Positions 1-5,763 of a DNA stretch of 5,763 nucleotides are shown piece by piece. Source of the DNA: Spirochaetota bacterium (GTDB lineage: Bacteria > Spirochaetota > Spirochaetia > Treponematales > UBA12059); the NCBI GenBank assembly GCA_029565815.1, contig JAKQNL010000101.1, positions 1 to 5,763 of the forward strand. Reading direction: 5' to 3'. Position 1 is the first letter of the stretch, and each line of letters opens with the position of its first letter. The position numbers and the translations under genes are program-made. The notes under the pieces are model-generated. The model was given only the letters and a program-made list of their open reading frames with translations. It ran no database searches and had not been told where the DNA came from.

Positions 1-537
1 TCCGATCTGGCCGGAACAGACGTGATGTACGTGGCAAAGGCCGACGGCGGCCGGGCCCTGCGCCTGCGCGTAAACCCCGGCGACCGCCTGCCTTTGTACT
101 GTTCCGCTGCAGGCAAGTGCATACTGTCCCGCATGAGCGCTTCGGCCAGGGCCCAGTACATATCCGAGGCAAAACTTGCGCCTGTTGCCCCAAAGACCAT
201 AACCGACCCGGTGCGCCTGTCCGACGAACTGGACGCTACCATGCGCCGCGGCTGGGCCATGGACGACGAGGAACTGGAACCGGGCCTGGTGTGCTACGGC
301 ATGCCCGTAGAACTGCCCCGCTACAACTTCAGCGGCGCAGTCAGCGTATCCGGGCCCTCCGGTCGCATGCACCAGGCGCGTGAAGAAATACTCGCGGCGC
401 TCCGCTGGGCTGTAGATGCGCTTTTAGCCGAACTGGGCGGTAGGCACGACGACACGGCCACACCGCTTTTTGGTCCAGGCCGCGGCGGTTTCCGATCCAA
501 CGACTGGCACAGACCCGGTTCCGAAGTATACGAGTAG
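1..537 (+). CDS. IclR-family transcriptional regulator, C-terminal effector-binding domain (5' partial)
   Basis: The frame is open from base 1 to a TAG at 535-537, giving 178 visible residues. The GTG at 22 and ATG at 25 are internal codons: the seven residues before them (SDLAGTD) continue the family pattern that leads into VMYVAKADGG. IclR proteins are usually about 250-270 residues, so roughly 80-90 residues with the winged helix-turn-helix lie off the left edge. Visible signatures of the GAF-like effector domain are RLPLYCSAAGK (ligand-pocket entrance), KTITDPVRLSDEL, RRGWAMDDEELEPGLVCYGMPV and the core strand GAVSVSGPSGRM. After the domain there is a polar, Gly-rich tail of about 30 residues (RHDDTATP to SEVYE) that I do not recognise. 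Family members repress or activate catabolic genes, often for sugar or aromatic metabolism, in response to a small ligand; the ligand cannot be read here. The gene converges on ssb with a 33-bp gap and looks more GC-rich than the large gene in this window. Confidence 0.93.
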   Translation, partial: SDLAGTDVMYVAKADGGRALRLRVNPGDRLPLYCSAAGKCILSRMSASARAQYISEAKLAPVAPKTITDPVRLSDELDATMRRGWAMDDEELEPGLVCYGMPVELPRYNFSGAVSVSGPSGRMHQAREEILAALRWAVDALLAELGGRHDDTATPLFGPGRGGFRSNDWHRPGSEVYE

Positions 538-563
538 GCTAGCTAAAAAGAGCAAAGCCTACT
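533..563. repeat. Inverted repeat in the convergent IclR/ssb gap
   Basis: AGTAGGCT (533-540) and AGCCTACT (556-563) are perfect 8-bp complements separated by 15 nt. Inside, GCT (542-544) and AGC (551-553) can add three pairs, leaving an AAAAAG loop. The left arm includes the TAG stop of the IclR gene. Neither strand has a T-tract just after the arms, so this is not a classical intrinsic terminator. It could be a 3'-end stabilising hairpin or a weak bidirectional transcription barrier between the convergent genes. The palindrome is seen directly; its role is inferred. Confidence 0.45.
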
Positions 564-570
564 GGCGACC

Positions 571-594
571 TTAAAAAGCGGCTACCGCTTCCTC
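571..594 (-). terminator. Possible intrinsic terminator formed by the last codons of ssb
   Basis: Read on the minus strand, AAGCGG (590-585), loop TAG, CCGCTT (581-576) form a 6-bp perfect stem. It extends to about 9 bp through two G-T pairs and an A-T pair (591-593 with 575-573). Five T residues (577-573) follow the GC core and run into the TAA stop. The hairpin therefore encodes the final residues of SSB (EEAVAAF). The U-tract is short and partly consumed by the extended stem, so the terminator would be weak. No better candidate is seen between the two convergent stops. Confidence 0.35.
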
Positions 595-975
595 TTCCCT
601 GGATTCCACCCTATCCTGCATGGTCGCTTCTTCGTCTTCTTTTTTCATGGCAGGCTTAAATTCCACGTGTTCGGCTATTACTTTTATTTTGGACATGGCC
701 TTGCCGCTTGGATCTTGCCACTTATCCTGCTTAAGCCGGCCAACGATGCGCACGCCGCGGCCTTTTTTTAGCATCTCGCCGCAGGTCTGAGCGAGGCGCG
801 ACCAGGTTTCCACCTCGAAAAACGATGTCTCGTGCTCGTTTTGCTCGTTGTACTTGTAGTAGCGGTTGGAAGCAATGGCGAAGTTGCATACCGTGTGGCC
901 GTTTGGTGTGTTTTTCACCTGCGGATCTCGCGCAAGGTTCCCTTCCAAAATAACAGAATTGAGGTTACTGAGCAT
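571..975 (-). CDS. ssb: Single-stranded DNA-binding protein (SSB)
   Basis: A complete 134-residue protein that coats single-stranded DNA during replication, recombination and repair in the cytoplasm, normally as a homotetramer. An OB-fold domain spans about residues 4-107: NSVILEGNLARDPQV (first strands), VCNFAIASNRYY, TSFFEVETWSRLAQTC, KKGRGVRIVGRLKQDKW, and SKIKVIAEHVEFKP (last strand). Aromatics placed to stack on bases include Y39/Y40, F52/F53, W58 and W86. The tail is short (about 25 residues) and acidic, ending EEEAVAAF: the terminal Phe after acidic residues is kept, but the usual DDDIPF-type Ile-Pro is replaced by Ala-Ala. ATG at 973-975 is the start, since GGAGGA lies 4-5 nt upstream and the OB fold begins immediately. 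In many bacteria, including T. pallidum as I recall, ssb sits between rpsF and rpsR; here it lies alone, 138 bp after a giant surface-type gene, so it may be a second copy or a relocated one. Confidence 0.96.
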   Translation of the reverse strand: MLSNLNSVILEGNLARDPQVKNTPNGHTVCNFAIASNRYYKYNEQNEHETSFFEVETWSRLAQTCGEMLKKGRGVRIVGRLKQDKWQDPSGKAMSKIKVIAEHVEFKPAMKKEDEEATMQDRVESREEEAVAAF

Positions 976-979
976 GACT

Positions 980-985
980 TCCTCC
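980..985 (-). promoter_or_regulatory. Strong ribosome binding site of ssb
   Basis: The minus strand reads GGAGGA at 985-980, four bases before the ATG at 975-973. This near-perfect Shine-Dalgarno sequence fixes the ssb start. It is also the right arm of the long-range complementarity with 1088-1096. Confidence 0.85.
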
Positions 986-1022
986 GTGGGCGCCTGGCCC
1001 GGAACGTGCGGCTAACCGAATG

Positions 1023-1051
1023 GCTGTCCGGTCCGCTTTCGGGCGGACAGC
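1023..1051 (-). repeat. GC-rich hairpin with a mutually exclusive alternative in the ssb leader
   Basis: GCTGTCCG (1023-1030) and CGGACAGC (1044-1051) are a perfect 8-bp inverted repeat with a 13-nt loop. A short direct repeat of GTCCG (1026-1030 and 1031-1035) creates a competing stem, GTCCGC (1031-1036) with GCGGAC (1043-1048), closed by a 6-nt loop. The two stems share 1044-1048 and cannot form together. No T-tract follows on either strand, so it is unlikely to be a standard terminator of the large gene. It could be a 3'-end stabiliser, a Rho-related element or part of a regulatory leader. Confidence 0.5.
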
Positions 1052-1095
1052 ATCATTACGCTCCATGAACGGCTAGCGCACGCGCAGACGGAGGA

Positions 1096-1105
1096 ATATT
1101 TTATA
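1096..1105 (-). promoter_or_regulatory. Possible -10 element for ssb
   Basis: The only AT-rich stretch in the leader reads TATAAAATAT on the minus strand (1105-1096), resembling a sigma-70 -10 box (TATAAA at 1105-1100). The hexamer 17 nt upstream (AGGGTG, inside the end of the large gene) is not a convincing -35. A start site would fall near 1092-1094, about 120 nt before the ssb ATG. Weak evidence, based on base composition and one hexamer. Confidence 0.22.
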
Positions 1106-1113
1106 AGCGCACC

Positions 1114-4100
1114 TTACTCGAGCACCCTTAGTTGCACGTTATCGATGCGAACCCACACGCCGGAAGCGTCGCCTACATGCATGTTTATGCGCAGAAAGCG
1201 GTTTGGCTTGTCTACCCGTACGATCATTTTCGCTTGCTTAGGTGTTGGCTGGCAGACTGTAGACGATTCGTAGTAATACGTATATAACGAGCCGTCGGAG
1301 TCCGAGTCCAGACCGGTTTCTTCTATGTTGGCGCGTATTGTATGGCCACTTGTGCCCGAGTAGGTGAATGAAAGTTCGTAGCGGATTCCTGGTTCCAGAT
1401 TGAATGTTCCCCGGTAACCCAGTTGCACCGACCCGCCTTTTTTTACCTGTATGTAGGCTTCCCCTTTTGAGCTGTCCCAAGTGCCTTCCGAGGCTGCCGG
1501 ATCGAAGTATACACCCCACCAGCCAGATCGTTCAAAATCTCCGTTGGCCAGTAGGTTGGTTCCAGCCGGCGGAGAAATTACGGCGCTCGATGGCGTACGC
1601 GCAACCCGTAAGCCTACCCATGAATTGGTGTAGCGCAGGGTGGGCGCGTTCACATAGCTTACGCTCAAGGATGGCCGATCACTAAGCCACGATCCGCCGC
1701 GCGAAACCCGGTATGGTCGCGACGCGAACGGATCGCCGTCTTGGCACCATTCCCATACGTTGCCGCTCATGTCGTATATGCCCAGCGCGTTTGGCTCCCG
1801 TGAGCCCACCGGTTTACTAGAAGCTATATTTCCAGAATCACTTGCGCTTGTGGCTACGGCAACTCGGTCGCTTGCTGCTCTGTCACTAACCGGCCCTGTT
1901 GCGACGCTTGCCCAGGAACCGGGGGTATACTCGCCAGAGTCCATAATGTCGCTGTCGTTGTTGCTGTCTTGTATCCACCGGGCCGCAAGCGACCACTCCA
2001 GGCTAGACGGCAGGCGGAAGCCGTCTGCAACGCACTGTGTTACTGATGTATTACCCGGCAACAGTGCGAGCATGTATGGGTTGTCTGCGCTGCCAGGTGC
2101 TGGCTCTTTTACTTCGTTTATATATGATCTTCTGAGCGGCTTTTGGTACAGCGGGTCTGCATAGTAAACCAGTTTGTATTGTGCGCCTTCCATTGCGTTG
2201 GTGTATTCGGTTAGCGCATTGCACCACACCACGGCATCCCGCCAGGAAAGCATGGTTACCGGATGCGAGGCAGCGTCCTCGGTTGTAACCGGCACGCCTT
2301 CACCCTGGCCACCGCTTTGGCCCTTTGCCCATATCGTGTACAGCCCATCGCCGCGGGCAGGGTCCGTAGCCCAATCGCGCACGGCTTTCCACAGGCTGTA
2401 GGGTATTTCTGTAACGCCCATGAGCACCGGTGTTGCTTGCAAAGCAAACTGTAAATCGTCGCCCGTTGTGTAGGTGGCAGAAGGCGGAACGTAGGCAAGG
2501 TGGTAAGATGCTTCCGGCTTACCGTGTTCCTCCCGTTGCCCAGGCTTCACGGCAGGCGCTGCTTTGCCGCGTGCAATGCGCGCATCGGCTATGCTCCAGC
2601 TTTGCGCTTTTATGGCTATGTCATCGAAGATGGCTTTTTCTCTGTCGTTTGCATAAGCTAAAAGACCGGCAAACCCACATGTGTAGGTATCGTCTTCAAG
2701 GATGAACACGGGCTTTCCGTCAAAGCTGACGCTCATGAGTTTGCCTTTTTTGCTAACGGTAAAGTGCGTGCCCTTGGCCGGATCAAAGGGGATGACTGCG
2801 TTTAATACTGGCTGTGGCCTCATGCTCAAGGGGCCTTTGTATAATGCTACTGCCCCGTCCTTGCGCAGGGTGAAAAAATAACCACCCTGATTCAGTGCCG
2901 TTCCATCTACTTCCGGCACCGACCACTGGGCGCCTGCCCACTGATCGTCGCCCTTCCAGGAAGCAAGGGCTATGCTGCCGGATAGTTCAATATCCCCGCA
3001 CAGAACAGGCATAGATGCATAGGCCATTCCTCGGTTTGGGTTGAGGCTTAAGCTTTGACTGCCACCATAGCTTTCTGTCCATACCTCCCGGCTAAAGCGC
3101 CAGCGGCTGTCGGGTTTTGGGCTAAAGTCATCGCTAATGCTTAAGGCTATCGGCTTGTCTAATGGCGCTTCCAGGCGGAAGGCCGCTGCAAGTGTATCCG
3201 GCATTACTACAGGTTGTATAAGCGGCACACGCTGTTTGGATGCGTCCGGGCTTGTTCCGCCAAGCCTATTGTCTGCGGTAGAATCTTCCAGAAGCAGAAC
3301 CGAGTAATCCCTGAAAGAGGCCGACCCGCCTTGCGAGCTTCCAAAACCGGCCCTGCCAAGCGGCCGGGGCATGGCTAGGAATTTGGCCGCGCTCTTACCG
3401 TTGATAAAAACTTCACTAGTTTCAAAACTGAGCGACAAGCGGATGGCAAAGGGCACGCCCTTAGCTACGCTACCCTGGGGCAGTCTCGCTTTTTCCAGGC
3501 TCCACGGGCTACGTAGCCTAAGCTCCTGGTTTACTAGGTCTATTTCCAGCCGTTTGTACAAGGTAAGGCCAAGGTAATCCCAGTATAGATATGCGCTTCC
3601 GCTGTCTATTCTAAGCCGAGCGCTCAATTCGCTTAAGCCTTCCTGGTATGGCTCCAGAAGGAACATTCCGTCGTTGGAGCAAACGTATCCCTGTTCGCCT
3701 CCTACCATGGTCGCTTTTCCGAAGCCAAGCCAGTGTTCACCCGGCTCTTCTAGCGGGTCACTAAAGCGAGCACCTTCGTCGCCCCGCTGTAGCATCGAGT
3801 TGAAGCCGGCGCTTGTGCCAACAAACGAGCTAACCATGGCAACAACCATGCGGTCTATTGAGTCGAACAAGTCTACGCCGGCGGATGAACTTTGTTTAAA
3901 CAGCTGAGGCGCATCCGAGCCAAGGGTGCGGTGAAAGCGGGTTGTTATGGTAAGTTTGCCGGCCGATACCGAACACTCAGGAACTAGGTAATATGAACAT
4001 AACTCACGTTCCGCCGCCGCCTGCTGGTCGCCTTCACCAAGCATAACTACTTCTATGCCAGCGCTACTTGCAAGATTTAGGCTTATGGTATCGGCAATGG

Positions 4101-5763
4101 TGCGCAGGTAGGCTTCTGCGCCTCCGCCGTCTTTAAGCTGGGAAAGACCTATGCGTAGCCTGTCTGTGCGCACGCCGCCAGAATATGCCTGTACCTCGTC
4201 CAGGTACACACTGCCTTTTTGAGGCTTTTCATCGTGGAGGCCAGCTAAGAACAATTCGCCAATAGAGCCGGCATTAGGTACGATGGTGTTGGCCATGCCA
4301 TTACTCTCGCCAACCAAGGCGCCGGGGGCAAAGGGTAGACGCCATGAAACCCAGCGCTCTGATAACGGAACCGGCAATACGTAAACCTGCCAGGAAAAAG
4401 CACCCTGCCAGCGTATGCTGCTAGCATTGCACATGCCAATTTGGCCCTTGGTTAGACCGTCGGATCGTATAAGAAACGATACCCCGTCTTTGCCGCTTGC
4501 ATCTGCCTGGCCATACCAGTGCTGCCAGAACAGACTGCTAGCTCTGCTACTTTCTGCGCTTACAAAAAAGGATCTGCGGCCGCTTGCCGTATCTATGCTG
4601 TAGCCAGATTTTGCAATGCTGCTATCAAACACATCCAGCGGGGCGTCTACAGGGCGGAAAAAGCTGGATTCGTGTCCTTCTTCAAAGTCTGCAAGCACAA
4701 GCTGGCGCGACACGGACGCGGCAAGCGTTTTAGGTACCAGTTTGAACGACTTGATATAGATAGTACCGTCTATGCTACCCGATTCGTTAAAGAGTCCAAA
4801 CTCCCCGCTTTCCACTCGGTGTAGATCAAAACCACGGTCGGAAATGAATGCATCCTGGCTGAAGGGCAGGAATATACGCTTCCACGATGGGCTTAGCGCA
4901 CAATAAGCGGTGGAGCTTGCATACGCGTCTGATCCAGTTTTTGTAAACAGCTGTAGGTGGGCTCGCGGTATGGTATCGGATCGGGCAAGTATTTCTATAC
5001 CGCCGTAGGCGGAAAGGTCGGCCTTGATGTCGGTGCCCAAAATAGCATGTTGGCCACCGCTTGTTTCGGGTTTGGTAGACAAGGTAAACGCAAGCACCGG
5101 CTGGCCGTCTTCGCTTATCTGCTTCATGGAAACCGTGCTTGCCTTGTTTGACCATACCCTAAAGCCCTTAAACGAAACGCTGGTTTCCAATGGTTGTGGA
5201 TAGGGCATTTTTTCTTCTGGAGTAAGCTCAATCCGTTCCTTAAGCCTGTCGGGTACAACAGGATCATGGCTAAACTGTAGGGCAGTAAGGGCCATGTCGT
5301 CGTACGGGTCGCTTATGCCAAAAAACAAGCGGCCATCCAGGTTTTCTGCTTCCGGTATCATGAAGACGGCGGTGCCGTTTACCGTAAACCACAATGTGGA
5401 ACCGGATCGAACAACGCCAAGGTTTATGGTAACGATGCTGCGTTTGGAAACGTCGACCCGATCGTCCACCAGAGCGCGCGACCAGTAGCTGTCCCCGTTA
5501 GTTACATAGACGCGTTCTGAATCCAACTGCATGCGCCAGCCGGAACCCGGAACGGATTGGCCTAAACCTATAAACGGGTTTGCCTTCCATGCATGCCGTA
5601 TGCTAAAGCCGGTCATGAAAGAAAAATCACCTACGGCAGGCAGTAGGCTCGATACCACCGAGTCTCCCTGCTGGTTTTTTTTGGAAAAATCTATGGCTTG
5701 GCCTGCGGCTAAAGCACTGCCGTTGTGCGACCACAGGTCTGTGGGCACGCTGTTGCCGCTGGA
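1114..5763 (-). CDS. Giant modular carbohydrate-binding-type protein with degenerate FGE-like and TolB-N-like domains (5' partial)
   Basis: The frame is open from the right edge to TAA at 1116-1114. GTG at 5748-5746 is an in-frame codon preceded by SSGNS, with no ribosome binding site or signal peptide, so the true start lies outside. Residues below count from that GTG (1,544 to the end). About 1-160: ConA/SPRY-like sandwich (LWFTVNGTAVF). About 188-338 and 348-523: galactose-binding-like, CBM11/CIA30-type sandwiches ending IYIKSFKL and VYLDEVQAY. About 528-645: TolB-N/FlgO-like alpha/beta domain (LRIGLSQL, SYYLVPECSVSAGKLTITTRF, DLFDSIDRMV). About 655-822 and 866-1048: LamG/DUF1080-like sandwiches (VFINGKSAAKF; VSFDGKPVFIL, FDDIAIKA). 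About 1083-1386: FGE/SUMF1-like fold (GVTEIPYSLWKAV, VVWCNALTE, DGFRLPSSLEWSLAAR, MSGNVWEWC, RGGSW, GLRVAR). About 1396-1544: CBM4/9-like (NLLANGDFE, VRIDNVQL). No membrane segment is seen in the visible part. Likely exported and glycan- or ligand-binding. The frame is certain, the FGE-like and CBM4/9 calls good, the other modules tentative. Confidence 0.92.
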   Translation of the reverse strand, partial: SSGNSVPTDLWSHNGSALAAGQAIDFSKKNQQGDSVVSSLLPAVGDFSFMTGFSIRHAWKANPFIGLGQSVPGSGWRMQLDSERVYVTNGDSYWSRALVDDRVDVSKRSIVTINLGVVRSGSTLWFTVNGTAVFMIPEAENLDGRLFFGISDPYDDMALTALQFSHDPVVPDRLKERIELTPEEKMPYPQPLETSVSFKGFRVWSNKASTVSMKQISEDGQPVLAFTLSTKPETSGGQHAILGTDIKADLSAYGGIEILARSDTIPRAHLQLFTKTGSDAYASSTAYCALSPSWKRIFLPFSQDAFISDRGFDLHRVESGEFGLFNESGSIDGTIYIKSFKLVPKTLAASVSRQLVLADFEEGHESSFFRPVDAPLDVFDSSIAKSGYSIDTASGRRSFFVSAESSRASSLFWQHWYGQADASGKDGVSFLIRSDGLTKGQIGMCNASSIRWQGAFSWQVYVLPVPLSERWVSWRLPFAPGALVGESNGMANTIVPNAGSIGELFLAGLHDEKPQKGSVYLDEVQAYSGGVRTDRLRIGLSQLKDGGGAEAYLRTIADTISLNLASSAGIEVVMLGEGDQQAAAERELCSYYLVPECSVSAGKLTITTRFHRTLGSDAPQLFKQSSSAGVDLFDSIDRMVVAMVSSFVGTSAGFNSMLQRGDEGARFSDPLEEPGEHWLGFGKATMVGGEQGYVCSNDGMFLLEPYQEGLSELSARLRIDSGSAYLYWDYLGLTLYKRLEIDLVNQELRLRSPWSLEKARLPQGSVAKGVPFAIRLSLSFETSEVFINGKSAAKFLAMPRPLGRAGFGSSQGGSASFRDYSVLLLEDSTADNRLGGTSPDASKQRVPLIQPVVMPDTLAAAFRLEAPLDKPIALSISDDFSPKPDSRWRFSREVWTESYGGSQSLSLNPNRGMAYASMPVLCGDIELSGSIALASWKGDDQWAGAQWSVPEVDGTALNQGGYFFTLRKDGAVALYKGPLSMRPQPVLNAVIPFDPAKGTHFTVSKKGKLMSVSFDGKPVFILEDDTYTCGFAGLLAYANDREKAIFDDIAIKAQSWSIADARIARGKAAPAVKPGQREEHGKPEASYHLAYVPPSATYTTGDDLQFALQATPVLMGVTEIPYSLWKAVRDWATDPARGDGLYTIWAKGQSGGQGEGVPVTTEDAASHPVTMLSWRDAVVWCNALTEYTNAMEGAQYKLVYYADPLYQKPLRRSYINEVKEPAPGSADNPYMLALLPGNTSVTQCVADGFRLPSSLEWSLAARWIQDSNNDSDIMDSGEYTPGSWASVATGPVSDRAASDRVAVATSASDSGNIASSKPVGSREPNALGIYDMSGNVWEWCQDGDPFASRPYRVSRGGSWLSDRPSLSVSYVNAPTLRYTNSWVGLRVARTPSSAVISPPAGTNLLANGDFERSGWWGVYFDPAASEGTWDSSKGEAYIQVKKGGSVQLGYRGTFNLEPGIRYELSFTYSGTSGHTIRANIEETGLDSDSDGSLYTYYYESSTVCQPTPKQAKMIVRVDKPNRFLRINMHVGDASGVWVRIDNVQLRVLE

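Larger units (their letters stand above)
976..1113 (-). promoter_or_regulatory. Structured leader upstream of ssb with potential RBS sequestration
   Basis: This is the 138-nt gap between the stop of the large gene and the ssb start. On the minus strand, TTCCTCCGT (1096-1088) is exactly complementary to ACGGAGGAA (987-979), which contains the ssb ribosome binding site. Past a 2x2 internal loop, GCGC (1085-1082) can pair with GCGC (993-990). The region enclosed by this helix holds the GC-rich hairpin at 1023-1051. The complementarity is visible; regulation is an inference. The helix could keep ssb untranslated on RNA that reads through from the large gene. No known riboswitch class is recognised. 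Confidence 0.4.

Noticed and set aside
738..769. T7 run on the plus strand (A7 in ssb on the minus strand) beside GGCC repeats: possible antisense terminator or A-AAA-AAA slippery site.
   Set aside because: The codons encode the conserved LKKGRGVR motif of SSB, which explains the A-run. The stem is only 4 bp plus a bulged 3 bp, and no useful alternative frame product follows.
1023..1051. Classical Rho-independent terminator of the giant gene.
   Set aside because: The stem is good but no T-tract follows on either strand; kept only as a structured element.
965..1066. Minus-strand 33-codon upstream ORF that overlaps the ssb start and ends at TAA (967-965) inside ssb, suggesting translational coupling.
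   Set aside because: Its ATG (1066-1064) has no ribosome binding site, the peptide (MERNDAVRPK onward) has no recognisable features, and an open frame of this length is expected by chance in GC-rich DNA.
832..1068. Plus-strand 78-codon open frame antisense to ssb and its leader.
   Set aside because: It lies opposite a clearly conserved ssb gene, shows no family resemblance and has no convincing start signal.
1760..2164. Plus-strand 134-codon open frame opposite the FGE-like region, and other frames opposite the giant gene.
   Set aside because: Compositional shadows of the minus-strand gene; none shows domain motifs, ribosome binding sites or independent regulatory signals.
5746..5748. GTG as the true start of the giant gene.
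   Set aside because: The frame stays open upstream to the window edge (SSGNS), there is no Shine-Dalgarno sequence, no signal peptide follows, and the first sandwich module appears already under way.

Overview
The window most likely comes from a spirochaete of the Treponema group. The short SSB protein has the look I know from treponemal SSBs (FFxVETW, KGRGVRIVGRLKQDKW, AEHVEFKP). The large protein carries a sulfatase-modifying-factor-like domain with signatures common in multi-gene treponemal families (VVWCNALTE, DGFRLPSSLEW, MSGNVWEWC). This is family recognition from memory, without a database search. The genus is likely; the species cannot be told. GC content is moderate to high and looks visibly higher in the first gene than in the large gene.

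Layout: (1) Positions 1-537, + strand: the 3' part of an IclR-family transcription regulator. The effector-binding domain is intact, and the DNA-binding half lies off the left edge. (2) Positions 538-570: a 33-bp convergent gap with an 8-bp inverted repeat. (3) Positions 571-975, - strand: a complete ssb gene, with a weak intrinsic-terminator-like hairpin made from its last codons. (4) Positions 976-1113: a 138-bp leader between the large gene and ssb. It holds a strong ribosome binding site, a GC-rich hairpin with a competing alternative, and a distal 9-nt segment exactly complementary to the ssb ribosome binding site. (5) Positions 1114-5763, - strand: one very large open frame (1,549 visible codons) running off the right edge. 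It encodes a mosaic of beta-sandwich (lectin or carbohydrate-binding-like) modules, a TolB-N/FlgO-like domain, an FGE-like fold without the catalytic cysteines, and a C-terminal CBM4/9-like module.

How the genes may work together: the large gene and ssb lie in the same direction and could share read-through transcription, but their functions are unrelated. The large protein is probably exported and binds glycans or other ligands, while ssb is a housekeeping replication and repair gene. The IclR gene is convergent and its target is not visible. No mobile element, CRISPR array, tRNA or rRNA is seen. The items most worth following are the possible read-through-sensitive ssb leader RNA and the architecture of the giant protein.
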